From NCBI GenBank assembly GCA_031373665.1, contig JANMMZ010000009.1, positions 86,421-150,420 on the forward strand: a DNA stretch of 64,000 nt. Reading direction: 5' to 3'. This DNA comes from M3007 sp031373665 (GTDB lineage Bacteria > Bacteroidota > Bacteroidia > Chitinophagales > Saprospiraceae). The notes under the pieces were generated by a model. That model was not told where the DNA came from, made no database searches, and saw nothing but the letters and a program-made list of their open reading frames with translations. Numbering within the stretch: position 1 is the first letter of the stretch; each line of letters starts with the position of its first letter. The translations under genes were made by a program, and so were the position numbers. Below are positions 26,947 through 35,109 of the stretch, piece after piece.

Positions 26947-26947
26947 T

Positions 26948-28603
26948 ATGCCGGGAGATCGTGTTATTGCGACTGCACAAAGTCCAGATTTAGTCACATT
27001 TACGATAAAGATAGAAGGGGAAGTAATCCCGTTAAGCATTGCGATAGAAGCCATCTCTGTCTATAAAGAGGTCAACCGGATACCTTCTGCTCGGATCGTG
27101 ATTTTGGATGGGGATTCTGCTACCCAAGATTTTCAGGTAAGCAGTAGTGATTTGTTTATACCCGGTAAAAAAATAGAGATATATAGTGGTTATCACAGTG
27201 ATGAAGCCCTTGTTTTCAAAGGGGTGGTGGTGAAGCAAAGCATCAAGGTACGTACCAACAAATTTGCTTTGATGATAGACTGCAAAGATCCTGTGTTTGC
27301 GATGACTTTGAGGCGGCGTTTTCGCAATTTTCACGATCAAAAAGACAGTGAAATCATAGAGAGCATTTTTAGTGAATACGCCGATGTGAGTGCCACAGTA
27401 GCCACAACTGGATCCAAGCACCATGAAATGGTGCAATTGGGTACGACCGATTGGGATTTTGTTCAAATGCGCAGCGAAGCCAATGCCTTGTTTTGTTTTG
27501 TAGATGAAGGAACAGTAAATGTAGCAGCACCTGACTTCGATCAAACACCACTTGTGAGTCCCATGTTTGGTGGTTCTATCTTGGAGTTTGACGCTGAAAT
27601 GGATGCCCGAACCCAACATAAAAACGTGGTTGCCACGGCTTGGGAAAGCAGTTCTCAAGAGATGGGACAATCGGAAGCCAACGAGCCCAGTGTCGGTGCG
27701 GCAGGCAACTTATCAGGTAGCGATCTAGCCGATGCCATCAATGGCGGCGAATTGGTGATTAGCCACGCAGGCTTTGGGCAAAATACCGAATTGCAGACTT
27801 GGGCTAATGCAGTATTGCTGCGTGAACGAATGGCCAAACTGCGCGGGCGGGTCGTATTTCAAGGCCGAGCCGATGTAAAACCAGGGGTTATCATTGAGTT
27901 GTTTGGGGTGGGTGATCGCTTCAATGGAAAAGTATTTGTAAGCGGGGTCACCCAAGAGATCAACGATGGTATTTGGTATTCGCATGTACAATTTGGTATG
28001 AGTACCGAAATGTTTGTGGAACAATACCATGTTAGTCTTCCGCCAGCGGCGGGGCTTACGGCCGCGGCCAATGGCCTGATGACAGGAGTGGTGGTTCAAT
28101 TAGCCGGAGACCCGCTTAGCGAAGACCGGATAAGGGTACGGCTACCGATGCTCAGTGAAGGAGATCAAGGCATTTGGGCACGTTTAGCGTGTTTGGATGC
28201 GGGCAATGATCGGGGCGCTTTTTTTAGGCCAGAAATAGGCGATGAAGTCGTGGTAGGTTTTTTGGGTGATGATCCCAACGAACCTGTCGTATTGGGTATG
28301 TTGCACAGTTCTGATAAACCTACACCGAAACCCCTCGAAGACGACAACCACATCAAAGGCTTTGTTAGTCGATCTCGAATGGAACTGATATTTGATGATC
28401 AAAAAAAAGCGGTAACCTTAAAAACGCCCGCAGGAAAAACAATAGAACTGGACGAAGAAAGCGGCACGATCAGCCTGAAAGATGAAAACGGGAACAGTGT
28501 TACGATGGATCCCTCTGGGATCGTCATAGAATCTGGAGCCAACCTAACACTAAAAGCCAGCGGAATGCTCGAAATAAAGGGCAGTTTGGTAAAAATAAAC
28601 TAA
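26948..28603 (+). CDS. eCIS VgrG-like spike/hub protein (Pvc8-like)
   Basis: A 551-residue spike protein. The N-terminal two thirds correspond to the gp27-like hub, with FKGVVVKQSIKVRTNKFALMIDCKD, the DWDFVQMRSEANALFCFVDEG motif, and LRERMAKLRGRVVFQGRADVKPG. The gp5-like OB-fold follows (about 375-465): DRIRVRLPMLSEGDQGIWARL, GAFFRPEIGDEVVVGFLGDDPNEPVVLG. The short C-terminal repeats (KTPAGKTIELDEESGTISLKD, NGNSVTMDPSGI) form a triple beta-helix needle. It should form the trimeric tip together with the PAAR protein encoded 6 bases downstream. No effector domain is fused to it. Confidence 0.94.
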   Translation: MPGDRVIATAQSPDLVTFTIKIEGEVIPLSIAIEAISVYKEVNRIPSARIVILDGDSATQDFQVSSSDLFIPGKKIEIYSGYHSDEALVFKGVVVKQSIKVRTNKFALMIDCKDPVFAMTLRRRFRNFHDQKDSEIIESIFSEYADVSATVATTGSKHHEMVQLGTTDWDFVQMRSEANALFCFVDEGTVNVAAPDFDQTPLVSPMFGGSILEFDAEMDARTQHKNVVATAWESSSQEMGQSEANEPSVGAAGNLSGSDLADAINGGELVISHAGFGQNTELQTWANAVLLRERMAKLRGRVVFQGRADVKPGVIIELFGVGDRFNGKVFVSGVTQEINDGIWYSHVQFGMSTEMFVEQYHVSLPPAAGLTAAANGLMTGVVVQLAGDPLSEDRIRVRLPMLSEGDQGIWARLACLDAGNDRGAFFRPEIGDEVVVGFLGDDPNEPVVLGMLHSSDKPTPKPLEDDNHIKGFVSRSRMELIFDDQKKAVTLKTPAGKTIELDEESGTISLKDENGNSVTMDPSGIVIESGANLTLKASGMLEIKGSLVKIN

Positions 28604-28609
28604 TAAAAG

Positions 28610-28888
28610 ATGCCACCAGCAGCAAGAATAACCGACAATCATGTGAGCCCATCATCGTATGGAAGCCCAGCACCTATCATGCCACCCGGCGAACCTACGG
28701 TATTAATCGGAGGATTACCAGCGGCCAGGGCTACTGATATGGTTACTGCGGCGGCCATCCCTGTTGACATGATCGCTATGGGATCTTCCTCGGTGCTGAT
28801 TGGCGGATTGCCCGCTGCCCGCATGGGAGACCCAACAGCATCTGGTGGAATGATTATCGGCGGTGATGCTACTGTAATAATCGGATAA
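28610..28888 (+). CDS. PAAR-domain spike tip protein (Pvc10-like)
   Basis: A 92-residue PAAR protein: PPAARITDNHV, GEPTVLIGGLPAARATDMV, SSSVLIGGLPAARMGDPTASGGMIIGGDATVIIG. The repeated GGLPAAR-h-x-D pattern is typical of the cone that caps the VgrG needle. No C-terminal extension is present, so it is a structural tip and not an evolved effector. It sits between the VgrG-like and gp25 genes. Confidence 0.95.
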   Translation: MPPAARITDNHVSPSSYGSPAPIMPPGEPTVLIGGLPAARATDMVTAAAIPVDMIAMGSSSVLIGGLPAARMGDPTASGGMIIGGDATVIIG

Positions 28889-28914
28889 AACAACAATCGA
28901 AACAACACAATCTT

Positions 28915-29328
28915 ATGGTAACATCTTCTTTTCTTGGCAGTGGCTGGGCTTTTCCTCCTCAATTTGGAGAAAACGGCCAGTCCGTAAATATGGTACAAGA
29001 TGCCGAAGATATACGGCAATGCCTTAGAATACTCTTGGCAACCCGCCTTGGAGAACGTGTCATGCGCCCCGATTTTGGGTGCAATGTGGATGACCTAATG
29101 TTTGAGTCACTCACCACCACTTTTCGGTCGTATATGGCCGATATGGTGCGCAATGCCATTCTTTATCACGAACCGCGCATTGACCCCGACTCTGTAGAAA
29201 TCAGCCCCGATAGTGGCAACGATGGCCTCATTTTGATTGAGATACAATATACAATACGCAGTACCAACTCGCGCCAAAATTTTGTTTATCCCTTCTACCT
29301 AAACGAAGGTAATCCGAAAGCCCTATGA
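28915..29328 (+). CDS. GPW/gp25-family baseplate wedge protein (Pvc9-like)
   Basis: A 137-residue baseplate protein of the gp25 family. Key features are DAEDIRQCLRILLATRLGERVMRPDFGCNV, with the conserved lysozyme-like L-x-T-x-x-G-E-R-x-M-x-P-x-F-G motif, and the terminal beta region VEISPDSGNDGLILIEIQYTIR. In contractile systems gp25 links the wedge to the sheath base and helps trigger contraction. It overlaps the next gene by 4 bases (ATGA), indicating coupled translation with its gp6-like partner. Confidence 0.95.
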   Translation: MVTSSFLGSGWAFPPQFGENGQSVNMVQDAEDIRQCLRILLATRLGERVMRPDFGCNVDDLMFESLTTTFRSYMADMVRNAILYHEPRIDPDSVEISPDSGNDGLILIEIQYTIRSTNSRQNFVYPFYLNEGNPKAL

Positions 29329-32318
29329 CCAAAACTACCCGACATGAGCATCCGCTTCAACGCAGCGGACAAACGCAAAGCCAGCGTCTGTTGCCTGCCT
29401 TGGATCCTGCATTTTTCAAACCTGACGACCGGTCAGCAGAGGAAATCTTGGCCTTTGCCGTGGAATACGCTAAGGAATTGATCTATTATGACCACAACGA
29501 TGAAAAAGCGGGCGATTGGCAAGCCTTTTTATCGCAGGTGAATCAGCAAAGCATTGAGACCTTGGAGCAAATGCCCAACAAAGAGCCTCACTTTGTGCTT
29601 TTTTTGTGCTTTTTGAAGTTGTTCGGCCATGCCCAAAGGCAAATGAATAAATTGACCCAAAAACATTTAGATTATTACTACCAATCGGTTTTACAAATAC
29701 AAAAGAAATCAGAAACAGGCGATTCTGTACATTTGGTTTTTGAATTGGCGAAACACGCCCATGACTATTTCTTAAAAAAAGGTACTCGATTTCAAGCAGG
29801 AAAAGACGATACAGGGCGGCCTGTTTTTTATGAAGCATCGGAAGATACGGTGCTGAACAAAGCCAAAGTGTCAAGGTTGCAAACGGTTTTATACCAAGGC
29901 GGCAAATTGCATATTGCTCCCATTGCCAATTCTAGTGATGGTCTGGGCGAAGTGCCGTCTGAACAGCCATTTGCTTGGCTTGCTTTGGGCGATGCCGCCC
30001 ATACTGCCGCGCCCATCGGCTTCGCAGTGGCCGCACCTATATTACGCTTAACAGGTGGTGATCGCGACATCAGCATCAATCTAAAAATAAGCCCTTTATC
30101 CAATCCAGCAATACTGAACCAAGCCTCCAATGCCTTACGCATCTATGTGACTGGTGAAAAAGGTTGGTTGGGGCCATTTCGAGCCACTGGAACAACCATT
30201 GTACAAGCCGATTCCAGTGTAAAATGGAGCCTTCAAGTAGAGCGCGTCGGCGCTACCCTGAAAGCCATCACGAATTATCAACCTAAAATACACGAAGGCG
30301 ATTTTAATACAAATGAACCCATCATGCGGCTTTTGTTCGATTCAGAAAGTGCGGCTCCATTTATGGGTACATTGGAGCAGGTGCGGGTACAATCTATACA
30401 AATTGGTTTGAAAGTACAAGGCGATCAAAGCCTAGAACTTGGAAGCACCCAAGGTCCCATTGATAAAAATGGGACTTTTGCACCGTTTGGTACTGCTGCC
30501 CCCGTTAGTGGCGCAAGGTTTAAGATCACCTCCAAAGAAACGTTTTCAAAACCACTGCGCAGTATTACGGTAAAAATGAACTGGCTACAATTTCCAACCG
30601 ATCCAAACTACCACTACCGCGCCAATATGCGAGTGATGAGTGGCCGTTTGGCTGGTCAGAATCAAGTGATTTCTTTAACCTCCGGTGGAAGCCAAACGAT
30701 TGCTATCCCACAGATCCAGTTTTATTGGCCCATGATCTTAGGGTATGAATTGGCTAGTGCGACAACCACTTTTAAAAGCCATGCACCAGCCCAAAAAATG
30801 TCGGTAAAACAAGGGAATGTTTCCTTGAAAAGTAATAAATTTTCGACTTCGGCTATTTCAACATTCTTATTGAATAATGCTGTTTTTATGCCGTACTTTT
30901 TGATGCAATCACCCCATTTAGGTATCCAAATGACCTTGGATGTGTCGCATAAAACAAACGGATTCGACAAAACATTTGACACCCATTTTGTGCCTAAACT
31001 CAATCAGTTTAGCCTCGATTATGAAGCAGAAACCCCTGAAGAGTCGCTTCAAACTACGGATAGCAGTACGTTCAGTAACCGCAGCATTCAATTTTTCCAA
31101 GTGGGTTGTTTTGGACAGGCTGAGGTGCATGGGTTTATACACCATCAGGGTAGTACCGCACCAGCACTACTATCTATGCCAGGCGGTGCCGGTACCCTTT
31201 TCATTGGATTGGAGCAATTGGCGGCTCGCCAAACGGTCAACCTATTGGTACAAGTATTGGAAGGCAGTGCCAATCCACTAAAAAAGCCTGAAAAGATACA
31301 ATGGAGTGTGCTTGGCCGCAATCAATGGATTGGTTTAGATGAAAAAAATATATTGATAGATCGCACCAATGGATTGCTCCGTTCCGGTCTAATTCGTTTT
31401 GAAATACCAGCCTCTGCCAGTACCGACAATACGTTGATGCACAGTGATTTGATCTGGCTACGCGCTTCTGTAGGTGCCAATACTGATGCAGTTTGTAAAA
31501 TCCTAGAGGTGAAAGCCCAAGGAATCATGGTTGCGTATAAAAACGAAGGCAATAGCCCCCATCATTTAGATGCTGCTTTGGCAGCACAAACGATTAGTAA
31601 AGCCGTGATTGCCGAAAACCTAGTCAAGAAAATAAATCAACCACACCCTTCCTTCGGAGGAAGGGCAGCGGAATCAGATCTAGCCTATTATACAAGGGTA
31701 TCAGAACGACTCCGCCACAAACAAAGGGCTGTTAGTATTTGGGACTATGAACGCTTGATCTTGGAGCAATTCTCAGAGGTGTTTCAAGTGAAGTGCATCA
31801 GCCATTGTAGCGGTGAGAGTGAAGTGTCGCCGGGCGACCTCACATTGGTGGCTATTCCAGATTTTAGAAATTACCATGCGGGCGACCCTTTGAGACCCAT
31901 GTTGCCTTTGGATACCTTGGATCGCATTCAGGAATATGCTACGGCACATGCTACGGCGGGGATTGAGGTTTTTGTGCAAAATCCCGATTACGAACAGGTT
32001 GTACTTTCTTTCAAAGTAAGATTTCATCAGCCTGATTTTGGGCACTATCGAAATGAACTGAATAAAGACCTCATTCGCTTGATTTCTCCTTGGAGCAATA
32101 GTGAAAGCGGCAGTGTTGACTTCGATGGTCGGTTTTATAAAAGCGCTTTGATCTATGCCATAGAACGGCTGGAATACATAGATTATATCCTCGATTTTGA
32201 GTTGAGAACCTTGAGCATTGCAGGTGTATTGTCGCCTCCATTGGATTTGGCACAAGCCAGTGCAGCCAAGGCCATTTTAGTGCCAGCGGCACAACATCAG
32301 ATCATGCCCCATATTTAA
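29325..32318 (+). CDS. Baseplate J/gp6-like wedge protein (Pvc11-like)
   Basis: A large 997-residue baseplate wedge component. The N-terminus carries a region found in eCIS Pvc11 proteins (RSAEEILAFAVEYAKELIYYDHN). The C-terminal third has the gp6/J core: GRAAESDLAYYTRVSERLRHKQRAVS, IWDYERLILEQFSEVFQVKCISH, DLTLVAIPD, and VEVFVQNPDYEQVVLSFKVRFH-like strands near the end. Together with the gp25 and Pvc12-like products it would form the hexameric baseplate. The middle 500 residues form beta-rich domains I cannot match individually. Confidence 0.9.
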   Translation: MTKTTRHEHPLQRSGQTQSQRLLPALDPAFFKPDDRSAEEILAFAVEYAKELIYYDHNDEKAGDWQAFLSQVNQQSIETLEQMPNKEPHFVLFLCFLKLFGHAQRQMNKLTQKHLDYYYQSVLQIQKKSETGDSVHLVFELAKHAHDYFLKKGTRFQAGKDDTGRPVFYEASEDTVLNKAKVSRLQTVLYQGGKLHIAPIANSSDGLGEVPSEQPFAWLALGDAAHTAAPIGFAVAAPILRLTGGDRDISINLKISPLSNPAILNQASNALRIYVTGEKGWLGPFRATGTTIVQADSSVKWSLQVERVGATLKAITNYQPKIHEGDFNTNEPIMRLLFDSESAAPFMGTLEQVRVQSIQIGLKVQGDQSLELGSTQGPIDKNGTFAPFGTAAPVSGARFKITSKETFSKPLRSITVKMNWLQFPTDPNYHYRANMRVMSGRLAGQNQVISLTSGGSQTIAIPQIQFYWPMILGYELASATTTFKSHAPAQKMSVKQGNVSLKSNKFSTSAISTFLLNNAVFMPYFLMQSPHLGIQMTLDVSHKTNGFDKTFDTHFVPKLNQFSLDYEAETPEESLQTTDSSTFSNRSIQFFQVGCFGQAEVHGFIHHQGSTAPALLSMPGGAGTLFIGLEQLAARQTVNLLVQVLEGSANPLKKPEKIQWSVLGRNQWIGLDEKNILIDRTNGLLRSGLIRFEIPASASTDNTLMHSDLIWLRASVGANTDAVCKILEVKAQGIMVAYKNEGNSPHHLDAALAAQTISKAVIAENLVKKINQPHPSFGGRAAESDLAYYTRVSERLRHKQRAVSIWDYERLILEQFSEVFQVKCISHCSGESEVSPGDLTLVAIPDFRNYHAGDPLRPMLPLDTLDRIQEYATAHATAGIEVFVQNPDYEQVVLSFKVRFHQPDFGHYRNELNKDLIRLISPWSNSESGSVDFDGRFYKSALIYAIERLEYIDYILDFELRTLSIAGVLSPPLDLAQASAAKAILVPAAQHQIMPHI

Positions 32319-32344
32319 TCATTCAGTATTCATGTCCAATTAAA

Positions 32345-35077
32345 ATGTCAGCATCCTATACCATATCAAATAAACCTGCGGAGGATCCTAGCCTTGATTA
32401 CGCCTTATTGCGTCAAGAAGGATTGCGCTATCTGGAGCGTGTCAATGGATCGTTGTGGACTGATTATAACAGCCATGATCCGGGTATCACCATACTGGAG
32501 GTATTGTGCTATGCCATCACGGAGTTAGGCTATCGGGCTTCTTTGCCCATCGAGTCCTTGATTGCCGATGGGGAGCCTAATACTTTGCAACGTCATTTTC
32601 TGACTGCTGCAAACATACTCCCTGTTGCGCCTGTCACTCGTTTGGATTATAGAAAATTACTATTGGATGTGCCGGGTGTAAAAAACGCTTGGTTGATACC
32701 CAATCGGTCGTTTCATTTTGACGTGGACTGTACCACTGAAAAAATAACCACGGCCGCCATACCGAGCCATCACAGCCGTAAAGCATTCCAACTGAAAGGC
32801 ATTTTTGATATATTGGTTCAGCCCGACGAAAGTATCACTGAGGAAACGAATGCCAATCGCAAAAAAAAGAAAGAAGAAGCCCTCATAAAGGCGGTTCGCC
32901 GCACCTACCATGCCCATAGAAACCTTGGCGAAGACCTAGCGGAAGTGACCTTAGTTCCCATGCACGATATTCGGGTTTGCGCCGATATAGAACTGCACCC
33001 ACAGGCCGATATTGAATCGGTGTATGCCCAGATATATTACCAACTTCAACTGCATTTTAACCCAGCGGTACGGCGATATACATTGGCTGAAATGCAAGCC
33101 AAAGGCTTGGGTACGGAAAAAATATACGAAGGCCCGCTGTTAAGTGGTGGATTTGTGGATGATCTCGAACTGATAAAATCAGATCTTAAAAAAGAAATCA
33201 GGCTTTCTGATATCATTCGGGTGATTATGGATATTCCGGGTGTAAAGTTGATTCAAAAAATCCATATAAATGACTGCGCCGAGTCTCTTTCTCCTTTGGG
33301 TCAATTCACCGAAGAACATTGGCTTTTGCCAGTGAAACCGGGTTTTTTACCAAACCTATGCGAAGACAAATCGAGGTTTAAATTTTATAAAGGATTGCTA
33401 CCTTTTGAAGTGGATCGTGCGCGCATACAAGAAATATACAATAAACTAGTAGAGGATGCTGCTGTTGTCCAAAATGACATTGCCAATTCAGACAAAAACA
33501 TAGCACTGCCAGAACTTGAAAAGTTGAATACCGAAGAGTTTAGTAGTATCCAAAATGACCTACCCCAAGCCTATGGAGTTGGTCAACACGGCACACCCAA
33601 CGTGCCTGACGCTCAACGTACCCTCCGACAGGCACAATCGAAGCAGTTGCGGGCGTACTTGCTTTTTTATGATCAAATATTGGCCGATTTCATGTCTCAA
33701 TTGGCCAATATCAGAACCTTGTTTCAAGGAGACCAAGATTTAGGGCAGAGTTATTTTCATCAAGTTATTAGCGACTTGCCAAATATAGCGGAAGCCTATC
33801 AAAATTATACGGACTTGCCTCAAAGCCTTGTATCAGCTTCTGGAGAGTTGAAACCTGATATAAATGGGTCGAGCCATTTTGATGTGCGCAGGCATCGTAT
33901 TTTAGATCATTTGATGGCAAGATTTTCTGAAAACTTTAATGATTACGTGCTACAAATGCACAGCCTCACCCGGCGGCGCAAACTATCTCAAGATATTTTG
34001 GCCGACAAGAGGGTGTTTTTTAAGGAATATGCCCAAATTAGTCGCGACCGATTCAAGGCGATGGATATTTACAACCGTCTTCAAGTGAATACCCAAGGGG
34101 CTATCATAAAAGATGCCTTGGACAATGCTATTCCTAAGCATATTTGGTACGATCCAACCAATAGCCCAGAAAAACTTTCAGATGCAAATATAGCAGGTAT
34201 TGTACACCGAGTATCCCGACAATCTGGTATTTTTAACGTATTACAACGGAATTTGGCCAAGATATTTCATAATTATTATGAAGAAATAGATACGGATACT
34301 ACCAGTGAATTGCGCTTTAGGGTCATAGACACGGATCGCGAAAAAATACTTTTGAGTAGCAGTAAACATTTTGATACTCGCGAAGCAGCTACCGAAGAAC
34401 TGCGTTTGGCGGTGCGTTTGGCCGCTTCTGAAGATAATTACCAGTTATTGACGGCTTCCAATGGGCGTTTTTATTTCAATATCATTGACAGATCCAAAAA
34501 TGATGTTATTGCTCGACGGATCGAGTATTTTGTCAGTGAAACAGCACGAGCGGACGCTATTGCTTACCTGACTCAGTTCATACGAAGAAACTTGAGCGAA
34601 GAGGGGATGTTTGTAGTGGAGCATCATTTGTTGCGACCTATGAAAAAAACAGACCCTTTTTTGCCTGTTTGTTGCAGTCCCGATTGTGACGACTGTGGCC
34701 CCATAGATCCGTATAGTTATCGGGTGCATATAGTGCTGCCCGGTTATGCCCCTCGTTTTCAAGATATGGATTTCAGGGCGTTTTTTGAACAAAACCTGCG
34801 CATGGAATTGCCCGCTCACTTATTGCCTAAAATATGCTGGATCGGAAAAGAGCAAACGGGCGAATTTGAATCGCGTTACAAAGACTGGCTGGAAGTATTA
34901 CAAAAACAAAGCAATAGGGAGGCCGTTCCCGCAGCCAACGATAAACTCAAACTACTGCTCGAAATACTGGGTCAACTTTATACCATTTATCCCGAAGGAT
35001 ATTTGCACGACTGTAAAGATGATGGTGACGAACGGAATCCAGTCATTTTAGGTAGAACACAAATAGGAACACTCTAA
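32345..35077 (+). CDS. Baseplate wedge protein (Pvc12/gp7-like)
   Basis: A 910-residue protein in the position of Pvc12/Afp12, just after the gp6-like gene. The N-terminal motif LWTDYNSHDPGITILEVLCYAITELGYR is a reliable marker of the family. VRNAW-like and IRLSDIIRVIMDIPGVKLI segments recall the repeated gp6/J-like modules. There is a putative metal-binding Cys cluster (PVCCSPDCDDCGPIDPYS) followed by YRVHIVLPGYAPRFQDMDFRAFF and ELPAHLLPKICWIG near the C-terminus. It probably forms the outer wedge of the baseplate. A Lys-rich segment (NRKKKKEEAL) is encoded by an A8 run at about 32860. Confidence 0.85.
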   Translation: MSASYTISNKPAEDPSLDYALLRQEGLRYLERVNGSLWTDYNSHDPGITILEVLCYAITELGYRASLPIESLIADGEPNTLQRHFLTAANILPVAPVTRLDYRKLLLDVPGVKNAWLIPNRSFHFDVDCTTEKITTAAIPSHHSRKAFQLKGIFDILVQPDESITEETNANRKKKKEEALIKAVRRTYHAHRNLGEDLAEVTLVPMHDIRVCADIELHPQADIESVYAQIYYQLQLHFNPAVRRYTLAEMQAKGLGTEKIYEGPLLSGGFVDDLELIKSDLKKEIRLSDIIRVIMDIPGVKLIQKIHINDCAESLSPLGQFTEEHWLLPVKPGFLPNLCEDKSRFKFYKGLLPFEVDRARIQEIYNKLVEDAAVVQNDIANSDKNIALPELEKLNTEEFSSIQNDLPQAYGVGQHGTPNVPDAQRTLRQAQSKQLRAYLLFYDQILADFMSQLANIRTLFQGDQDLGQSYFHQVISDLPNIAEAYQNYTDLPQSLVSASGELKPDINGSSHFDVRRHRILDHLMARFSENFNDYVLQMHSLTRRRKLSQDILADKRVFFKEYAQISRDRFKAMDIYNRLQVNTQGAIIKDALDNAIPKHIWYDPTNSPEKLSDANIAGIVHRVSRQSGIFNVLQRNLAKIFHNYYEEIDTDTTSELRFRVIDTDREKILLSSSKHFDTREAATEELRLAVRLAASEDNYQLLTASNGRFYFNIIDRSKNDVIARRIEYFVSETARADAIAYLTQFIRRNLSEEGMFVVEHHLLRPMKKTDPFLPVCCSPDCDDCGPIDPYSYRVHIVLPGYAPRFQDMDFRAFFEQNLRMELPAHLLPKICWIGKEQTGEFESRYKDWLEVLQKQSNREAVPAANDKLKLLLEILGQLYTIYPEGYLHDCKDDGDERNPVILGRTQIGTL

Positions 35078-35109
35078 CCCCGGAAACGGAGTCTAAAAAA
35101 ATCATAGTT